Shown piece after piece: positions 63,476 to 64,000 of a stretch of 64,000 bases of DNA. The notes below the pieces were generated by a model. That model did not search any database and was not told the origin of the DNA. It saw only the letters and a program-made list of their open reading frames with translations. A program made the position numbers and the translations under genes. Within the stretch, counting starts at the first letter, position 1; each line of letters begins with the position of its first letter. This stretch comes from Fibrobacter sp. (GTDB lineage: Bacteria; Fibrobacterota; Fibrobacteria; Fibrobacterales; Fibrobacteraceae): the NCBI GenBank assembly GCA_024398815.1, contig JAKSIL010000016.1, forward strand, positions 1-64,000, written 5' to 3'.

Positions 63476-64000
63476 CTAAAGAATTTTCTTGACGCCGGGG
63501 ATGAGCCTGAACAGGAATACTGCCCCGAGCGAAAGTCCGAAGAACACGACTGCCATGAGCGGTGCCGTAATGAGCGGGTGCGGCTCAAGCAACGAAAGTT
63601 TCAATCCGTAGAAAATCTTGATGAACATCGGGTGCAAAAGGTACACGCCCAGCATGCACTTTGAAATGTCCAGAATGCGAGTGTCGCTTGTCCGGCGCTC
63701 GCCATAGCGCGTCCTGAAAAAGCAGAATACCGCTGCCGCAATCAGGAACGTCATGGGCCTGAAATTCCCGAAGAAGAACTCGTTGGGGGCGTCTTTGACA
63801 AGGCTGAAATAAGTGGAGTAGAAGAACGAAATGAACCACGAAATAAGCGCAGAACTGTAAAGTACGCGCCTTGCGATTCGCCCGAGTCCATATTGCGAAA
63901 TATAGAATCCGGTCAGGTAAAAGCCAGCGAACGTCGTCGCCCCGCGAATTCCGATGTTCTGGTACATGTGAAAGTGCGCAAGTTTTGCAAGCAGATGGTT
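63476..64000 (-). CDS. Acyltransferase family 3 protein, C-terminal part (cut by window end)
   Basis: An integral membrane protein of the acyltransferase-3 (OafA/NodX-like) type. The visible 174 residues have several hydrophobic segments, a loop HMYQNIGIRGATTFAGFY, and the final LGVYLLHPMFIKIF typical of the family C-terminus. The frame is open to position 64000, so the start lies beyond. Such enzymes add acetyl or other acyl groups to surface sugars. Confidence 0.78.
   Translation of the reverse strand, partial: NHLLAKLAHFHMYQNIGIRGATTFAGFYLTGFYISQYGLGRIARRVLYSSALISWFISFFYSTYFSLVKDAPNEFFFGNFRPMTFLIAAAVFCFFRTRYGERRTSDTRILDISKCMLGVYLLHPMFIKIFYGLKLSLLEPHPLITAPLMAVVFFGLSLGAVFLFRLIPGVKKIL

Overview
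The window most likely comes from a Fibrobacter-type genome (Fibrobacterota), an anaerobic plant-fibre degrader. The signs are a secreted family 9 cellulase, a family 10 xylanase and a giant secreted repeat protein with Ser-rich linkers; a C-terminal sorting-like domain shared by the cellulase and the giant protein; and a lexA promoter whose box fits the Fibrobacter form TGC-N-C-N4-GTGCA (remembered from the literature, not checked). Well-formed promoters look like TTGACA-N17-TATATT. There are no rRNAs, transposases, phage genes or CRISPR arrays.

Layout. 0-4 kb (minus strand): argH, two envelope proteins and a radical SAM protein. 4.3-17.6 kb: one 4419-residue secreted protein built from seven GLUG/beta-helix plus InlB-type modules. 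17.7-21.4 kb: GH10 xylanase, a tiny membrane protein, a SUI1/YciH factor and a MORN-like secreted protein. 21.4-25 kb: tRNA-Arg(CCT), an AlgJ/AlgX-like protein, an orphan HigA-like regulator and PmbA. 25-27.8 kb: orn, a transpeptidase and lgt in one operon. 27.9-33 kb: a beta-ketoacyl synthase, a DUF2279 protein, an inositol-phosphatase-like enzyme and the GH9 cellulase. 33-41.1 kb: a divergent lipid locus. On the minus strand are fabD and a biotin-dependent carboxyltransferase. On the plus strand are ACP, a fused ketosynthase/chain-length-factor-like protein, a ketoreductase, a dehydratase, a PlsC-like acyltransferase and a patatin lipase, several of them overlapping. 41.4-49.1 kb: gdhA, a large tandem-repeat spacer, a degenerate-GGDEF/EAL protein, greA-tatD and a DUF2062-DUF1015 fusion. 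49.2-54.8 kb: lepA-lepB, a cyclophilin, a PAKA-repeat protein with a DksA-type zinc finger, and lexA. 54.9-64 kb: two paralogous lipoproteins, pgpA, hflX, an aminotransferase, peptide-ABC components with a patatin gene between them, and an edge-truncated acyltransferase.

Two intergenic patterns stand out. First, several AT-rich spacers carry words private to that spacer, repeated in alternating orientation as three or so successive inverted repeats; the clearest are at 47004-47189 and 63190-63434. Second, degenerate heptamer (7-bp period) repeats occur at seven or more places, sometimes as opposed arms around a short centre, and once inside a coding sequence. The most interesting gene-level systems are the ACP/KS-CLF/KR/DH/acyltransferase/patatin cluster and two unusual fusions: DUF2062-DUF1015 and the PAKA tail with a DksA-like zinc finger. 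All calls were made by reading the sequence; no database search was run.
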